Below, piece by piece: positions 42,844-51,544 of a DNA stretch of 64,000 nt. This DNA comes from Tamaricihabitans halophyticus (GTDB taxonomy: Bacteria; Actinomycetota; Actinomycetes; Mycobacteriales; Pseudonocardiaceae): assembly GCF_004340875.1 (NCBI RefSeq), contig NZ_SLXQ01000003.1:348207-412206 (forward strand), written 5' to 3'. Made by a program: the position numbers and the translations under genes. How positions within the stretch are numbered: position 1 is the first letter of the stretch; each line of letters opens with the position of its first letter. Under the pieces are notes generated by a model. That model was not told where the DNA came from. It saw only the letters and a program-made list of their open reading frames with translations, and did no database searches.

Positions 42844-43704
42844 CTACTCGCCGAACCGCACGTCGCTCGCGGTGCCCTTCACCACCAGTGCGCCGTCCTC
42901 CGCGGTAAGCGCGGTCGGCGTCACGGCGAAGGGCATCTCACCCGGGTCCAGGTTGACCGAGAACTGGTTGAAGATCTGTTCCTGCACTGGCCCCGGAATG
43001 ACCGTGTCGATCTCGTCATTGCTGATCTCCACGCGGCGGGGCTGCACATCCACCTGTTGTTCCTGCAGCGTGAGGATCGCGAACACGGAAATCTCGGTCT
43101 CCTGCCCGGCGAGCCCGAGGGTGCCGTCCAGGCGCAGACCGGCCGTGGTGTCCTCGGCCTCGTTCTCCCGCGCCTCGGCGTCGTCCTGGTCATCCTCGTC
43201 TTCCGGGATGCGCACCCTGCGCTCGCTGACCGGGGTGATCTCCAGATCGGGCACGCCAACCGCGCGGCCGACGTCGCTGGCCTTGATCTTCACCTGGCCT
43301 TCCGCTTCACCAATCACGATGCTGTTGGTATTTCCGGAAAGCAGGTCGCTCAATGGCGCTTCGACGTTTCGCAAATTCGCATTGATCTCTAGCTCCCGCA
43401 GCATATCGGCGACCGGAACACCCGCTGCTGACACGCTAATCTCGCCGTATTCCCCGGTGAGTGCCTGATAGAGGAATGGGAAACCGTGCACCGTCACCGA
43501 GGGATCATCGGAGAGATCGAACTGCTCGCGCGCCGTCTGGGACACCTTGTGCTCGGCTGCGGTCGCCGCGACGAAATCGGCCGCGACCAGCAGGCCGAGA
43601 AGCACGACCAGCGAGATGATCAGCTTCTTCTTCCCCCGGCGGGGGCGCGGTTTGGTCACGGTCGTCGTCATACCGTCCTGCTCGGGAGTAGATGGCAGCG
43701 TCAT
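42844..43704 (-). CDS. DUF2993 (LmeA-like) lipid-binding envelope protein
   Basis: 286 residues from the ATG at 43704; the ATG at 43669-43671 has a better-spaced AGGA and may be the true start. A basic head (KPRPRRGKKK) precedes one membrane helix (LIISLVVLLGLLVAADFVAA). The exported DUF2993 domain has VHGFPFLYQALTGEYGEISVSA and VTPTALTAEDGALVVKGTA. In mycobacteria the homologue LmeA (Rv0817c) binds phospholipids and supports lipomannan mannosylation; the position relative to glnR agrees. An acidic insert (EDEDDQDDAEARENEAED) near 165-185 is unusual. Confidence 0.88.
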   Translation of the reverse strand: MTLPSTPEQDGMTTTVTKPRPRRGKKKLIISLVVLLGLLVAADFVAATAAEHKVSQTAREQFDLSDDPSVTVHGFPFLYQALTGEYGEISVSAAGVPVADMLRELEINANLRNVEAPLSDLLSGNTNSIVIGEAEGQVKIKASDVGRAVGVPDLEITPVSERRVRIPEDEDDQDDAEARENEAEDTTAGLRLDGTLGLAGQETEISVFAILTLQEQQVDVQPRRVEISNDEIDTVIPGPVQEQIFNQFSVNLDPGEMPFAVTPTALTAEDGALVVKGTASDVRFGE

Positions 43705-43862
43705 ATCGGTGGTCAGTCTCCCATCATGTCTACCCGCTCCCGCGCCACGGCCGCCGGTAGCCGTGTGATGTGAACTGCAGGACCGACACGATTCAGCATT
43801 TCAGCGCTATTCTTATTTCTTCCTTGACAACGGGCATACCCCAGGTGGTGGCGCGAGTGAGT

Positions 43863-44573
43863 ATGGAATTGTTACTCCTCACCTCGGAATCTGACGCGGA
43901 AGCCGTGTTGCCCTCCTTGGCGCTGTTGCCACATCAGGTGCGGGTACGCCCGCCCGAGGTGACCGCGCTGTTGGACGCTGGCCGTCGAGAAGCGATCCTG
44001 GTGGACGCGCGAGTGGACCTGGCCGGCGCGAAGAGCCTCTGCCGGCTGCTCGCCGGTACGGGGGATGCCGCGGGCGTGCCGGTCATCGCCATCGTCGGCG
44101 AGGGCGGGCTGGTCGCGCTCAGCGCCGAATGGCGTACCGATGACATCCTGCTGCCCACGGCCGGTCCCGCGGAGGTCGATGCCCGGCTGCGGCTGTGCAC
44201 CACGCGTAACCCGGCGGGGCAGGCCGTCGGTGATGACACGCTGCGGGTCGGCGATCTGACGATCGACGAGGCGACCTATACCGCGCGGCTGCGCAAGCGC
44301 ACGCTTGAACTGACGTACAAGGAGTTCGAGCTGCTCAAATACCTCGCGCAGCACGCGGGGCGGGTGTTCACCAGGGCGCAGCTACTGCAGGAGGTCTGGG
44401 GTTATGACTTCTTCGGCGGCACGCGCACCGTGGACGTACACATCCGGCGGCTGCGCGCGAAGCTCGGCCCCGAGCACGAGCAGTTGATCGGCACCGTGCG
44501 CAACGTCGGCTACAAGTTCGAGCGGCCGGCCAAACAGGCCGCGGACAGCGTTGCCCAGCTGGTTTCCCGCTAA
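43863..44573 (+). CDS. glnR: GlnR-type nitrogen response regulator (orphan OmpR family)
   Basis: 236 residues from the ATG at 43863. The receiver-like domain (about 1-115) carries the GlnR pattern [19 protein letters not shown] and [30 protein letters not shown]. The winged helix (about 125-225) has [45 protein letters not shown]. GlnR of actinobacteria controls ammonium assimilation and nitrate genes as an unphosphorylated dimer with no cognate kinase; none is encoded here. The neighbour mshD is the same as in mycobacteria (Rv0818-Rv0819). Confidence 0.93.
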   Translation: MELLLLTSESDAEAVLPSLALLPHQVRVRPPEVTALLDAGRREAILVDARVDLAGAKSLCRLLAGTGDAAGVPVIAIVGEGGLVALSAEWRTDDILLPTAGPAEVDARLRLCTTRNPAGQAVGDDTLRVGDLTIDEATYTARLRKRTLELTYKEFELLKYLAQHAGRVFTRAQLLQEVWGYDFFGGTRTVDVHIRRLRAKLGPEHEQLIGTVRNVGYKFERPAKQAADSVAQLVSR

Positions 44574-44586
44574 CCTTGAAGAACGC
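44568..44586. repeat. GCGTTCTTTA-family element, copy F
   Basis: CGCTAACCTTGAAGAACGCG begins at the glnR stop codon; read in reverse it is CGCGTTCTTCAAGGTTAGCG, close to copies A and C. Here the flanking genes are in the same direction, unlike most copies. Confidence 0.6.
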
Positions 44587-44651
44587 GGTCACGGAGCGTG
44601 TGTGGCTCGATGTGAACCGTGCCCGCGTCGGATTCAGTTAGGTTTGGGGAC

Positions 44652-45575
44652 ATGCTGAGCACGTCCTGGACCAGGCAACTGACCGACGCACAACTGTCGG
44701 ACGTACGCGGGCTGCTACTGGCGGCACGCGACGTCGACGGGCATCCCGAGGTGACCGCGGACGGACCGCTGCCTGGCGAGCTACGCGGTGGTTGGCAGCT
44801 GCTCGCCAGCGATCCGGCCGGCGAACTCGTCGGTTACGCACACCTGGACACCGAGGGCGATTCCTATGGCAGGCAGGTCGCCGAGCTGATCGTGCGACCG
44901 AGCAGGCGGCGCGAAGGTCACGGCGCCGAGCTACTGCGCGCCGTAGTTGACAAGGCCGAACTCCCCGAGGGGCAGGGTGATCGGCTGCGGATCTGGTCGC
45001 ACGGCGACCACCCCGGCGCGGCCAAGCTGGCTGAGCGGTTCGACCTGACCAGGGCGCGCGAACTGGTGCGGATGCGGCTGGATTTCGCGACCGCGCCGGC
45101 ACTGCCCGAACTGGCCAGCCCGGAAGGGGTGCGGCTGACCACGTTCCAGCCAGGCGTGGACGAGGAATCGCTGATCGCGGTGAACGCCGCCGCTTTCGAC
45201 TGGCACCCCGAGCAGGGCGCGCTCACCGTCGCCGAACTCCGCGAAACCGAGGCGGCCGACTGGTTCGACCCCGCCGGACTGTTTCTCGCCTGGTCCGGCG
45301 CGGACCTGGTCGGTTTCCACTGGACGAAGGTGCATCCACCCAGCGCCGAGTTCGGCGGCGAGCCGGTCGGCGAGGTCTACGTGGTTGGCGTCGCGCCGGG
45401 GCGGCAAGGCGGCGGTCTTGGCAAGGCGCTGACCCTCGCTGGCCTGCATCACCTGCGCGAGCGTGGGCTCGGCCAGGTGATCCTGTACGTCGAGGGCGAT
45501 AACGGTCCAGCGATGTCGGTTTATCGCCGGCTGGGGTTCCAGAACTGGGATATCGGCGTCCAGTACGCGCGCTGA
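44652..45575 (+). CDS. mshD: Mycothiol synthase (acetyl-CoA:Cys-GlcN-Ins acetyltransferase)
   Basis: 307 residues from the ATG at 44652. There are two GNAT domains: the N-terminal one (about 1-150) with ELIVRPSRRREGHGAELLRAVV, and the active C-terminal one (about 155-305) with VYVVGVAPGRQGGGLGKALTLAGL and GDNGPAMSVYRRLGF. It performs the last step of mycothiol synthesis, the thiol buffer of actinobacteria. It is also strong evidence for the phylum. Confidence 0.95.
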   Translation: MLSTSWTRQLTDAQLSDVRGLLLAARDVDGHPEVTADGPLPGELRGGWQLLASDPAGELVGYAHLDTEGDSYGRQVAELIVRPSRRREGHGAELLRAVVDKAELPEGQGDRLRIWSHGDHPGAAKLAERFDLTRARELVRMRLDFATAPALPELASPEGVRLTTFQPGVDEESLIAVNAAAFDWHPEQGALTVAELRETEAADWFDPAGLFLAWSGADLVGFHWTKVHPPSAEFGGEPVGEVYVVGVAPGRQGGGLGKALTLAGLHHLRERGLGQVILYVEGDNGPAMSVYRRLGFQNWDIGVQYAR

Positions 45576-45694
45576 GCTGCTCGAGGCGGACCGCACGGTC
45601 GTATGGGAAAAGTTTACTGAGAGCAACCGCTATCGGTGAGATGCTGGGGTTTCTCCCCGCCCGATAGGGGTATTGCTGATCACACTGGGTGCGT

Positions 45695-45716
45695 GTTCAT
45701 TTCCCGTTCACTTCAA
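45695..45716 (+). promoter_or_regulatory. PHO-box-like direct repeat before pstS
   Basis: GTTCATTTCCC (45695-45705) and GTTCACTTCAA (45706-45716) are two adjoining 11-base direct units of the form GTTCAYTT, the arrangement of actinobacterial PhoP sites. They lie 107-128 bases before the pstS start, as expected for phosphate-starvation control. Confidence 0.75.
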
Positions 45717-45822
45717 CAGGGGTAGCTGTGCACCGAGCTTGTTTACGTTTCGGACAGTGGCGCGTTCCGGTGCTGCCGGCGTGCCCGATACCCCGAGCAC
45801 ACTTCCTTTGTGGAGGACACAC

Positions 45823-46938
45823 GTGAAGATCAAGCGGCCCGCCGCCGTGATCAGTCTCGTCGCGGCTGGCGCGTTGACGATGTCCGCCTGCGGCACGGAC
45901 GACAACACCAGTGGATCCGAGCAGCAGGCGAGCACTGCCAATGTGGCATGCGAGGGTAAGGAATCGCTGGCCGCGAGCGGCGCGACGTCCCAGACCAATG
46001 CGATGACCCGGTTCATCAACGCCTACGAGAGTGCCTGCGACGGCAAGACGCTGAACTACAACTCGAGTGGTTCCGGCGCGGGGATCAACGACTTCCTCGG
46101 TGGGCAGACCGACTTCGCGGGTTCCGACTCGCCACTGTCTGAGGAGGACGGTGAGGTCGCGGACGCGGCCGAGCGTTGTGACGGCAACGAGGCGTGGAAC
46201 CTGCCCGTCGTGTTCGGACCGATCGCGATGACCTACAACCTGGAGGGTGTCGACGGCGTCGTGCTGGACGGCCCGACGCTCGCGAAGATCTTCTCTGGTG
46301 GCATCACCAACTGGAACGACGAGGAGATCGCCAAGCTCAACGAGGGCAAGCAGCTGCCCGACCAGGAAATCACCGTCATCTTCCGCAGCGACGAGTCCGG
46401 CACCACGGACAACTTCCAGAAGTACCTGGAGACCTCGGGTGGGGACGCCTGGGGCAAGGGCGACGGCAAGTCCTTCGCCGGCGGTGTCGGTGAGGGCGCC
46501 AAGGGCAACGAGGGCACCTCGGCCGCGGTGAAGGACACCCCGGGGTCGATCACCTACAACGAGTGGTCCTACGCCGAGCAGAACAACCTGCAGATCGCGC
46601 AGATCATCAACAACGGCGGTGGCGACCCGGTCGAGCTGACCGCCGAGACGGCCGGTACGGCGATCGACGCGGTCGAGCTCGAGGGTGAGGGCAACGACCT
46701 GCGGCTGAACCTGGACTCGTTGTACGGTACCGAGACCGAGGGTGCCTACCCGCTGGTGATGGCGACCTACGAGATCGTCTGCTCGAAGTACCCGAACCAG
46801 AACGTGGCCGGTGCGGTCAAGTCCTTCCTCGGCGTCGCGATCAGCGATGGCCAGGAAGGGTTGGCCGAGAATGGTTACATTCCGGTGCCCGAGGAGTTCC
46901 AGGGCAAACTCAAGAAGGCGGTCGAGGCGATCGCCTGA
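45823..46938 (+). CDS. pstS: Phosphate ABC transporter, substrate-binding lipoprotein
   Basis: 371 residues from the GTG at 45823, which has TGGAGG before it; the frame is open upstream but without family residues. The signal peptide ends in the lipobox MSAC (Cys 22). Phosphate-binding segments are SGATSQTNAMTRFINAYE, SSGSGAGINDFLGGQTDFAGSDSPL and FRSDESGTTDNFQKYLE. It is the high-affinity phosphate receptor on the outer face of the membrane and the first gene of pstSCAB, behind a PHO-box-like repeat. Confidence 0.96.
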   Translation: MKIKRPAAVISLVAAGALTMSACGTDDNTSGSEQQASTANVACEGKESLAASGATSQTNAMTRFINAYESACDGKTLNYNSSGSGAGINDFLGGQTDFAGSDSPLSEEDGEVADAAERCDGNEAWNLPVVFGPIAMTYNLEGVDGVVLDGPTLAKIFSGGITNWNDEEIAKLNEGKQLPDQEITVIFRSDESGTTDNFQKYLETSGGDAWGKGDGKSFAGGVGEGAKGNEGTSAAVKDTPGSITYNEWSYAEQNNLQIAQIINNGGGDPVELTAETAGTAIDAVELEGEGNDLRLNLDSLYGTETEGAYPLVMATYEIVCSKYPNQNVAGAVKSFLGVAISDGQEGLAENGYIPVPEEFQGKLKKAVEAIA

Positions 46939-47000
46939 TTCGGGTTCCGTGATCCAGCGAGGCACGTAGGCCACGAATGAATAACCGCGACGTGACGAAG

Positions 47001-47043
47001 TCTCGCCCTGGTGCGCCGGTCCCTTCCGGCGGCCAGGGCGAGA
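47001..47043 (+). promoter_or_regulatory. Strong hairpin between pstS and pstC
   Basis: TCTCGCCCTGG (47001-47011) and CCAGGGCGAGA (47033-47043) form a perfect 11-base stem, extended inside by GCCGG/CCGGC (47015-47019, 47026-47030). It is probably a partial terminator or RNase barrier that gives more pstS than pstCAB. Its position argues that pstC starts after it. Confidence 0.65.
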
Positions 47044-47060
47044 CGCCCATGATTGGTGCT

Positions 47061-48044
47061 ATGAGCAACGACCCTCCCGAGCCGCCCGCGCGGACTCTCG
47101 GTGAAGCGGAAGGGGCGGCGAGCCGCCGCAGGGCAGATCTGATCTTTCGTTGGCTGGCCACCGGGTCTGGTATCGCGGTGGTGCTTTCGATCGCGCTGAT
47201 CGGCATTTTCCTGCTGATCCAGTCCGTACCGTCGCTGGCCGCTAACAAGGCCAGTTTCCTGTTCAGCGCGGAGTTTTTGACCACCGACCCGGCGAACCTG
47301 CGGTTCGGTATTCGCGATCTGCTCGCGGTGACCGTGCTGTCCTCGGCATTCGCCCTGTTGCTTGCGATGCCCGTGGCACTCGGTATCGCGCTGTTCCTGA
47401 CCCACTACGCGCCAGCCGGACTGCGTAGGCCGCTTGCCTACGTCATCGACGTGCTGGCCGCCGTTCCGTCTATTGTGTACGGTTTGTGGGGTTTTCTGGT
47501 ACTTGGTCCCGCACTCGTGCCGTTTGCCGAATGGCTCAACCAGAGCCTCAGCTGGTTCCCGCTTTTCGCCACCGGCAACGTGTCCATCGCGGGTGGCGGG
47601 ACGATCTTCACGGCGGGCATCGTGCTCGCGATCATGATCCTGCCGATTATCACCGCGCTCACCAGGGATGCCTTCCGGCAGACGCCCGCGCGGCATATCG
47701 AGGGTGCGCTCGCACTTGGCGCTACCCGGTGGGAGATGATCCGTACCACCGTGCTGCCGTTCGGGCGCAGCGCCTACGTCGGCGCCTCCATGCTCGGACT
47801 CGGCAGGGCGCTCGGCGAGACCGTCGCCGTGCTGATCATCCTGCGTACCTCGGCGAGCGCGAGCGGCTTCAGCCTCTTCGACGGTGGCTACACGTTCGCC
47901 TCGAAGATCGCTTCGGCCGCCTCCGAGTTCAGCCAGCCGCTGCCGACCGGTGCCTATATCGCGGCAGGTTTGGTGCTCTTCGTGCTGACGTTCGTGGTTA
48001 ACGCGATCGGCCGCGCCATCGCGGGAGAGAAGGTGCGCGGATGA
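47061..48044 (+). CDS. pstC: Phosphate ABC transporter permease PstC
   Basis: 327 residues from the ATG at 47061; ATGs at 47049 and 46977 are also in frame, but the latter would translate through the pstS-pstC hairpin, and none has a good ribosome site. The six-helix permease has the EAA-type loop [22 protein letters not shown] and [16 protein letters not shown] near the end. It pairs with PstA to form the phosphate channel. It overlaps pstA by four bases. Confidence 0.93.
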   Translation: MSNDPPEPPARTLGEAEGAASRRRADLIFRWLATGSGIAVVLSIALIGIFLLIQSVPSLAANKASFLFSAEFLTTDPANLRFGIRDLLAVTVLSSAFALLLAMPVALGIALFLTHYAPAGLRRPLAYVIDVLAAVPSIVYGLWGFLVLGPALVPFAEWLNQSLSWFPLFATGNVSIAGGGTIFTAGIVLAIMILPIITALTRDAFRQTPARHIEGALALGATRWEMIRTTVLPFGRSAYVGASMLGLGRALGETVAVLIILRTSASASGFSLFDGGYTFASKIASAASEFSQPLPTGAYIAAGLVLFVLTFVVNAIGRAIAGEKVRG

Positions 48045-48952
48045 CCACCACCGATTCCCTTGTCGACCGCCCGGCAACCAGCCCGGCGTTCCAGCCGATC
48101 AGCGGCGGTCGCAAAACGAAAAACCTGTTTGCCACGGTGCTGGTGACGCTGGCGTTCTTGCTGGCGCTGGTACCGCTCGGTTGGCTGCTGGTCACCGTGG
48201 TGGTGAACGGTTTTGAAGCGATCACCACCTCGACCTGGTGGTCACACTCGCTCAAGGGTGTGATGCCGGACGAGGTGAACGGTGGCGTTTACCACGCGAT
48301 CTACGGCAGCGTGATCCAGTCGCTGATCTGCGCGATCATCGCGGTGCCGGTCGGTATCTTCACCGCGATCTATCTGGTCGAGTACGGCAGGGGCAAGCTC
48401 GCCAAGACGGTGACGTTCATGGTGGACATCCTCTCCGGGGTTCCGTCCATTGTGGCCGCACTGTTCATCTTCGCGTTGTGGATCACCGCTTTCGGCTTCC
48501 CGAAGAGCGCGCTAGCCGTGTCATTCGCGTTGGTGCTGCTGATGTTGCCGGTCGTGGTGCGGTCCACCGAAGAGATGCTGCGGTTGGTGCCCGATCAGCT
48601 GCGCGAGGCCAGCTACGCGCTCGGGGTGCCAAAGTGGAAGACCATCGTGCGGGTGGTGCTGCCCACCGCGATGTCCGGCATGGTCACCGGCGTGATGCTG
48701 GCGATCGCGCGAGTGATGGGGGAAACCGCTCCGGTGCTCGTGCTCGTCGGGTACAGCCGGTCGATTAACTTCGACGCCTTCGACGGCAATATGGCATCGT
48801 TGCCGTTGCTCATCATGAACGAGTTGATGAACCCGGAGGCAGCGGGACAGCTGCGGGTCTGGGGCGCGGCACTGACCCTGATCCTGTTGGTGATGTTGTT
48901 CAATCTGGTGGCGGCACTGGTATCGCGGTTCTCCGCGGTCCGGTCGAAATAG
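48041..48952 (+). CDS. pstA: Phosphate ABC transporter permease PstA
   Basis: 303 residues with six membrane helices. The family marks are [19 protein letters not shown], the EAA loop [21 protein letters not shown] and [20 protein letters not shown]. It forms the channel with PstC. Translation is coupled to pstC (ATGA), and pstB follows after 17 bases. Confidence 0.95.
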   Translation: MTTTDSLVDRPATSPAFQPISGGRKTKNLFATVLVTLAFLLALVPLGWLLVTVVVNGFEAITTSTWWSHSLKGVMPDEVNGGVYHAIYGSVIQSLICAIIAVPVGIFTAIYLVEYGRGKLAKTVTFMVDILSGVPSIVAALFIFALWITAFGFPKSALAVSFALVLLMLPVVVRSTEEMLRLVPDQLREASYALGVPKWKTIVRVVLPTAMSGMVTGVMLAIARVMGETAPVLVLVGYSRSINFDAFDGNMASLPLLIMNELMNPEAAGQLRVWGAALTLILLVMLFNLVAALVSRFSAVRSK

Positions 48953-48969
48953 CGGACGGTAGCGCAGTT

Positions 48970-49746
48970 ATGGCCAAGCGAATCGACATCAAAGACGTCG
49001 ATATCTACTACGGCAAGTTCCACGCGGTCGAAGGCGTTACGGTCTCCGTGCCGCCGAAGAATGTCACGGCGTTCATCGGCCCTTCCGGTTGTGGCAAGTC
49101 CACGGTGCTGCGCACGCTGAACCGGATGCACGAGGTCATCCCTGGTGCGCGCGTCGAGGGCCAGGTGTTGCTGGATGGCGAGGACATCTATGGGACCAAT
49201 GTGGACCCAGTGCAGGTTCGCCGCACTATTGGGATGGTCTTCCAGCAGCCCAACCCGTTTCCCACAATGTCCATTAGGGACAACGTGGTTGCCGGGCTGA
49301 AGCTCGCCGGTACCAGGGATAAGAAGAAGCTCGACGAGGTAGCCGAGCGCGCACTTCGTGGTGCCAATCTCTGGACGGAGGTCAAGGACCGGCTGAACAA
49401 GCCGGGTAGCGGGCTTTCCGGTGGGCAGCAGCAGCGGTTGTGCATCGCGCGGGCGATCGCGGTGCAGCCCGATGTGCTGCTGATGGACGAGCCCTGCTCG
49501 GCGCTGGACCCGATCTCCACCCTCGCGATCGAGGACCTGATCGGCCAGCTCAAGCAGGACTACACCATCGTCATCGTCACGCACAACATGCAGCAGGCCG
49601 CGCGGGTTTCCGACCAGACGGCCTTCTTCAACCTGGCTGGCGTCGGTCAGCCGGGCAGGCTGATCGAGTGCAACGACACCGAGAAGATCTTCTCGAACCC
49701 CGAGGAGAAAGCGACCGAGGACTACATCTCCGGCCGGTTCGGCTGA
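48970..49746 (+). CDS. pstB: Phosphate ABC transporter ATPase PstB
   Basis: 258 residues. Walker [13 protein letters not shown], the PstB-specific [23 protein letters not shown], signature [16 protein letters not shown], Walker [14 protein letters not shown] and H-loop [13 protein letters not shown]. It energises phosphate import and, with PhoU, helps signal phosphate status. A hairpin in the convergent gene follows the stop. Confidence 0.97.
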   Translation: MAKRIDIKDVDIYYGKFHAVEGVTVSVPPKNVTAFIGPSGCGKSTVLRTLNRMHEVIPGARVEGQVLLDGEDIYGTNVDPVQVRRTIGMVFQQPNPFPTMSIRDNVVAGLKLAGTRDKKKLDEVAERALRGANLWTEVKDRLNKPGSGLSGGQQQRLCIARAIAVQPDVLLMDEPCSALDPISTLAIEDLIGQLKQDYTIVIVTHNMQQAARVSDQTAFFNLAGVGQPGRLIECNDTEKIFSNPEEKATEDYISGRFG

Positions 49747-49753
49747 CGGCGCT

Positions 49754-50668
49754 TCAGGAGTTGGCCGCCTTCGCGGCGGCCAACTCGACCAGCTTTGCTC
49801 GCTCGGCTTCGTCCAGTGGAACCCCGATCAGCTCCACGATGAGCTCGGGTACCTCTTCCGGGGTGAGCGTCCGCCGTTCGGCTGGCTTGCCGGGATAGTT
49901 GGTGACCAGCTCAAGATTGGTCAAGCTGTAGCCCGCATCGACCCCACTGCGCGAAGCGAGGATGTTGCGCAGGAACGGCGAGCTCGGGTGGTTCGCGGTG
50001 TAGAAGTTCTGCACCGCATAATCGGCGCGATAGTTCGGCTCGGTAGTGAAGCCGTACAGATCGTGCCAACCGTCCGGGCGCTGCAGCCGCAGTACCCACG
50101 TGCCGTCCGTTTCCCGGTCGATCCGGTGGGTCCAGTCGCCGTGCCGTACCTCGATACCGGCCACCAGGGGGATCGGTTCGAACAGACCTTCATCGCCGAC
50201 GCCCACATCTGCCAGGTAGCGCTGGCCGGTGGGGTCCGCAGGGATGGTCACCAGCAGGGTGGCGTGCGCGACCGGGCGCAGGTTTGCCGAGCCAGCCCTG
50301 ATCCGCGCGCTGAGGCCGGTTACCGTGAAGCCGAGGCGTTCCAGTACTGCGGCGAGCAGCAGGTTCTGTTCGAAGCAGTAACCGCCGCGCTTGCGCCGCA
50401 CGAGCTTGTCCTGAATGCCGGGCAGATCGACGCGCACTTCGTGGCCGAACAGCATTTCGGAGTTCTCGAACGGGATCGCGGTGGTGTGCGCCAGATGGAG
50501 GCCGCGCAGGGTTTCCAGGGTCGGCTCGAGCGGGCCCTGGTAGCCGATCCTGGCCAGGTAGGCGTCCATGTCAAGCTGCTCGGAGGCCCAACCACGAGCG
50601 GTGGCCGGATTGGTGTCCATTCCTGGCGAGTTCTCGAGCTCCGCGTTCAGGTCGGTGGTCTCGGTCAT
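49754..50668 (-). CDS. nat: Arylamine N-acetyltransferase
   Basis: 304 residues from the ATG at 50666-50668, with AAGGAGC upstream. The catalytic Cys is in KRGGYCFEQN, the His in PVAHATLLV and the Asp in YLADVGVG. FENSEMLFG near residue 75 is also typical. It acetylates arylamines and hydrazines from acetyl-CoA or, in mycobacteria, propionyl-CoA, and is linked to lipid metabolism there. It is inserted between pstB and phoU. Confidence 0.94.
   Translation of the reverse strand: MTETTDLNAELENSPGMDTNPATARGWASEQLDMDAYLARIGYQGPLEPTLETLRGLHLAHTTAIPFENSEMLFGHEVRVDLPGIQDKLVRRKRGGYCFEQNLLLAAVLERLGFTVTGLSARIRAGSANLRPVAHATLLVTIPADPTGQRYLADVGVGDEGLFEPIPLVAGIEVRHGDWTHRIDRETDGTWVLRLQRPDGWHDLYGFTTEPNYRADYAVQNFYTANHPSSPFLRNILASRSGVDAGYSLTNLELVTNYPGKPAERRTLTPEEVPELIVELIGVPLDEAERAKLVELAAAKAANS
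49760..49784. terminator. 10-bp hairpin at the pstB/nat convergent ends
   Basis: GTTGGCCGCC (49760-49769) and GGCGGCCAAC (49775-49784) pair perfectly around TTCGC. It lies inside the 3' end of nat and 14 bases after the pstB stop, so it can end pstSCAB transcripts while encoding the nat tail ELAAAKAANS. Confidence 0.6.
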
Positions 50669-50732
50669 CGGTAAGCTCCTTCGGTCTCGGTATGCCACCG
50701 ATCCTCGCCGAGCGCACTTACCACCGGCTTAC

Positions 50733-50778
50733 GGTCCGTTGACGGACCACCCCCACCGCAAGATCCCTAAAGATTGCG
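50733..50778. repeat. GCGTTCTTTA-family element, copy G, beside a second hairpin
   Basis: GGTCCGT (50733-50739) and ACGGACC (50742-50748) form a tight hairpin. Next to it CGCAAGATCCCTAAAGATTG runs to 50778 and folds with CGCAA and TTGCG ends; in reverse it contains TTTAGGGATCTTGCGG, identical to copy B. It lies between phoU and nat, both on the minus strand, so it may end phoU transcripts. Confidence 0.6.
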
Positions 50779-50799
50779 CTCCCGGGGCGCAGGCGTGCC

Positions 50800-51468
50800 C
50801 TAAACGTCGACGTCGTCGTTGTCCGAGCCGGGCATCTTGCCGGTCACCATGAACACCACTCGCCGCGCCACGGAGACCGCATGGTCGGCGAACCGCTCGT
50901 AGAACCTGCCGAGCAGCGTGACGTCCACCGCGGTGGCCACACCGTGCGGCCATTCCTTGTCCATCAGCACGGTGAACAGATGCCGGTGCAGGTCATCGAC
51001 CTCGTCGTCATCGTCTTCCAGGGCCCGCGCGCTGTCCACGTCCTTGCTGCGGATGACCTGCTCGGCCTTCTGGGCCATCCGCACGGTCACCTTGCCCATC
51101 TCCGCGAAATAGCCGCTGACCTGCTCGGGAAGCACGTGCTGCGGGTGTCGCCGGCGCGCGGCCTTGGCCACGTGCAAGGCGAGGTCGCCCATCCGCTCGA
51201 GGCTTTCCGCCGCGTGAATCGCGGCGAGCACGGTGCGTAGATCGGTGGCCACCGGCGCCTGCAGCGCGAGCAGTGCATACGCCTGCTCCTCGCACGCGGA
51301 ACGCGCGTCATCAATCTCGTTGTCCGAGCTGATTACCTGCTCAGCCAGCTGCAGGTCGGCGCCGAGCAGGGCGGTAGTCGCCCGCTCCATTGCCTCCGCG
51401 ACCTGCACACACATATCGGCGAGTTGGTCAGCGAGCTGGTCGAGTTGGACATGGTAAGCCTCACGCAT
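50800..51468 (-). CDS. phoU: PhoU phosphate-signalling regulator
   Basis: 222 residues, all helical, with the duplicated PhoU fold. Metal-binding segments are [20 protein letters not shown] E/D clusters in each half: [17 protein letters not shown] in the first and [17 protein letters not shown] in the second. PhoU restrains the phosphate regulon when phosphate is plentiful, through PstB and the PhoR kinase. The position between pst and the LCP gene matches phoY2 in mycobacteria. The tail SDNDDVDV is acidic. Confidence 0.95.
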   Translation of the reverse strand: MREAYHVQLDQLADQLADMCVQVAEAMERATTALLGADLQLAEQVISSDNEIDDARSACEEQAYALLALQAPVATDLRTVLAAIHAAESLERMGDLALHVAKAARRRHPQHVLPEQVSGYFAEMGKVTVRMAQKAEQVIRSKDVDSARALEDDDDEVDDLHRHLFTVLMDKEWPHGVATAVDVTLLGRFYERFADHAVSVARRVVFMVTGKMPGSDNDDVDV

Positions 51469-51544
51469 GTCACCACCCTACGGGGTTATCAACTCGTTGT
51501 GCGCTGTGAGGTGATGAATCCGCCGTGAACAACGGGTAGCTGGG

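Noticed and set aside
45697..46974. 425-residue antisense frame opposite pstS
   Set aside because: The Arg/Val/Leu-rich translation has no recognisable motif, and pstS is certain on the other strand.
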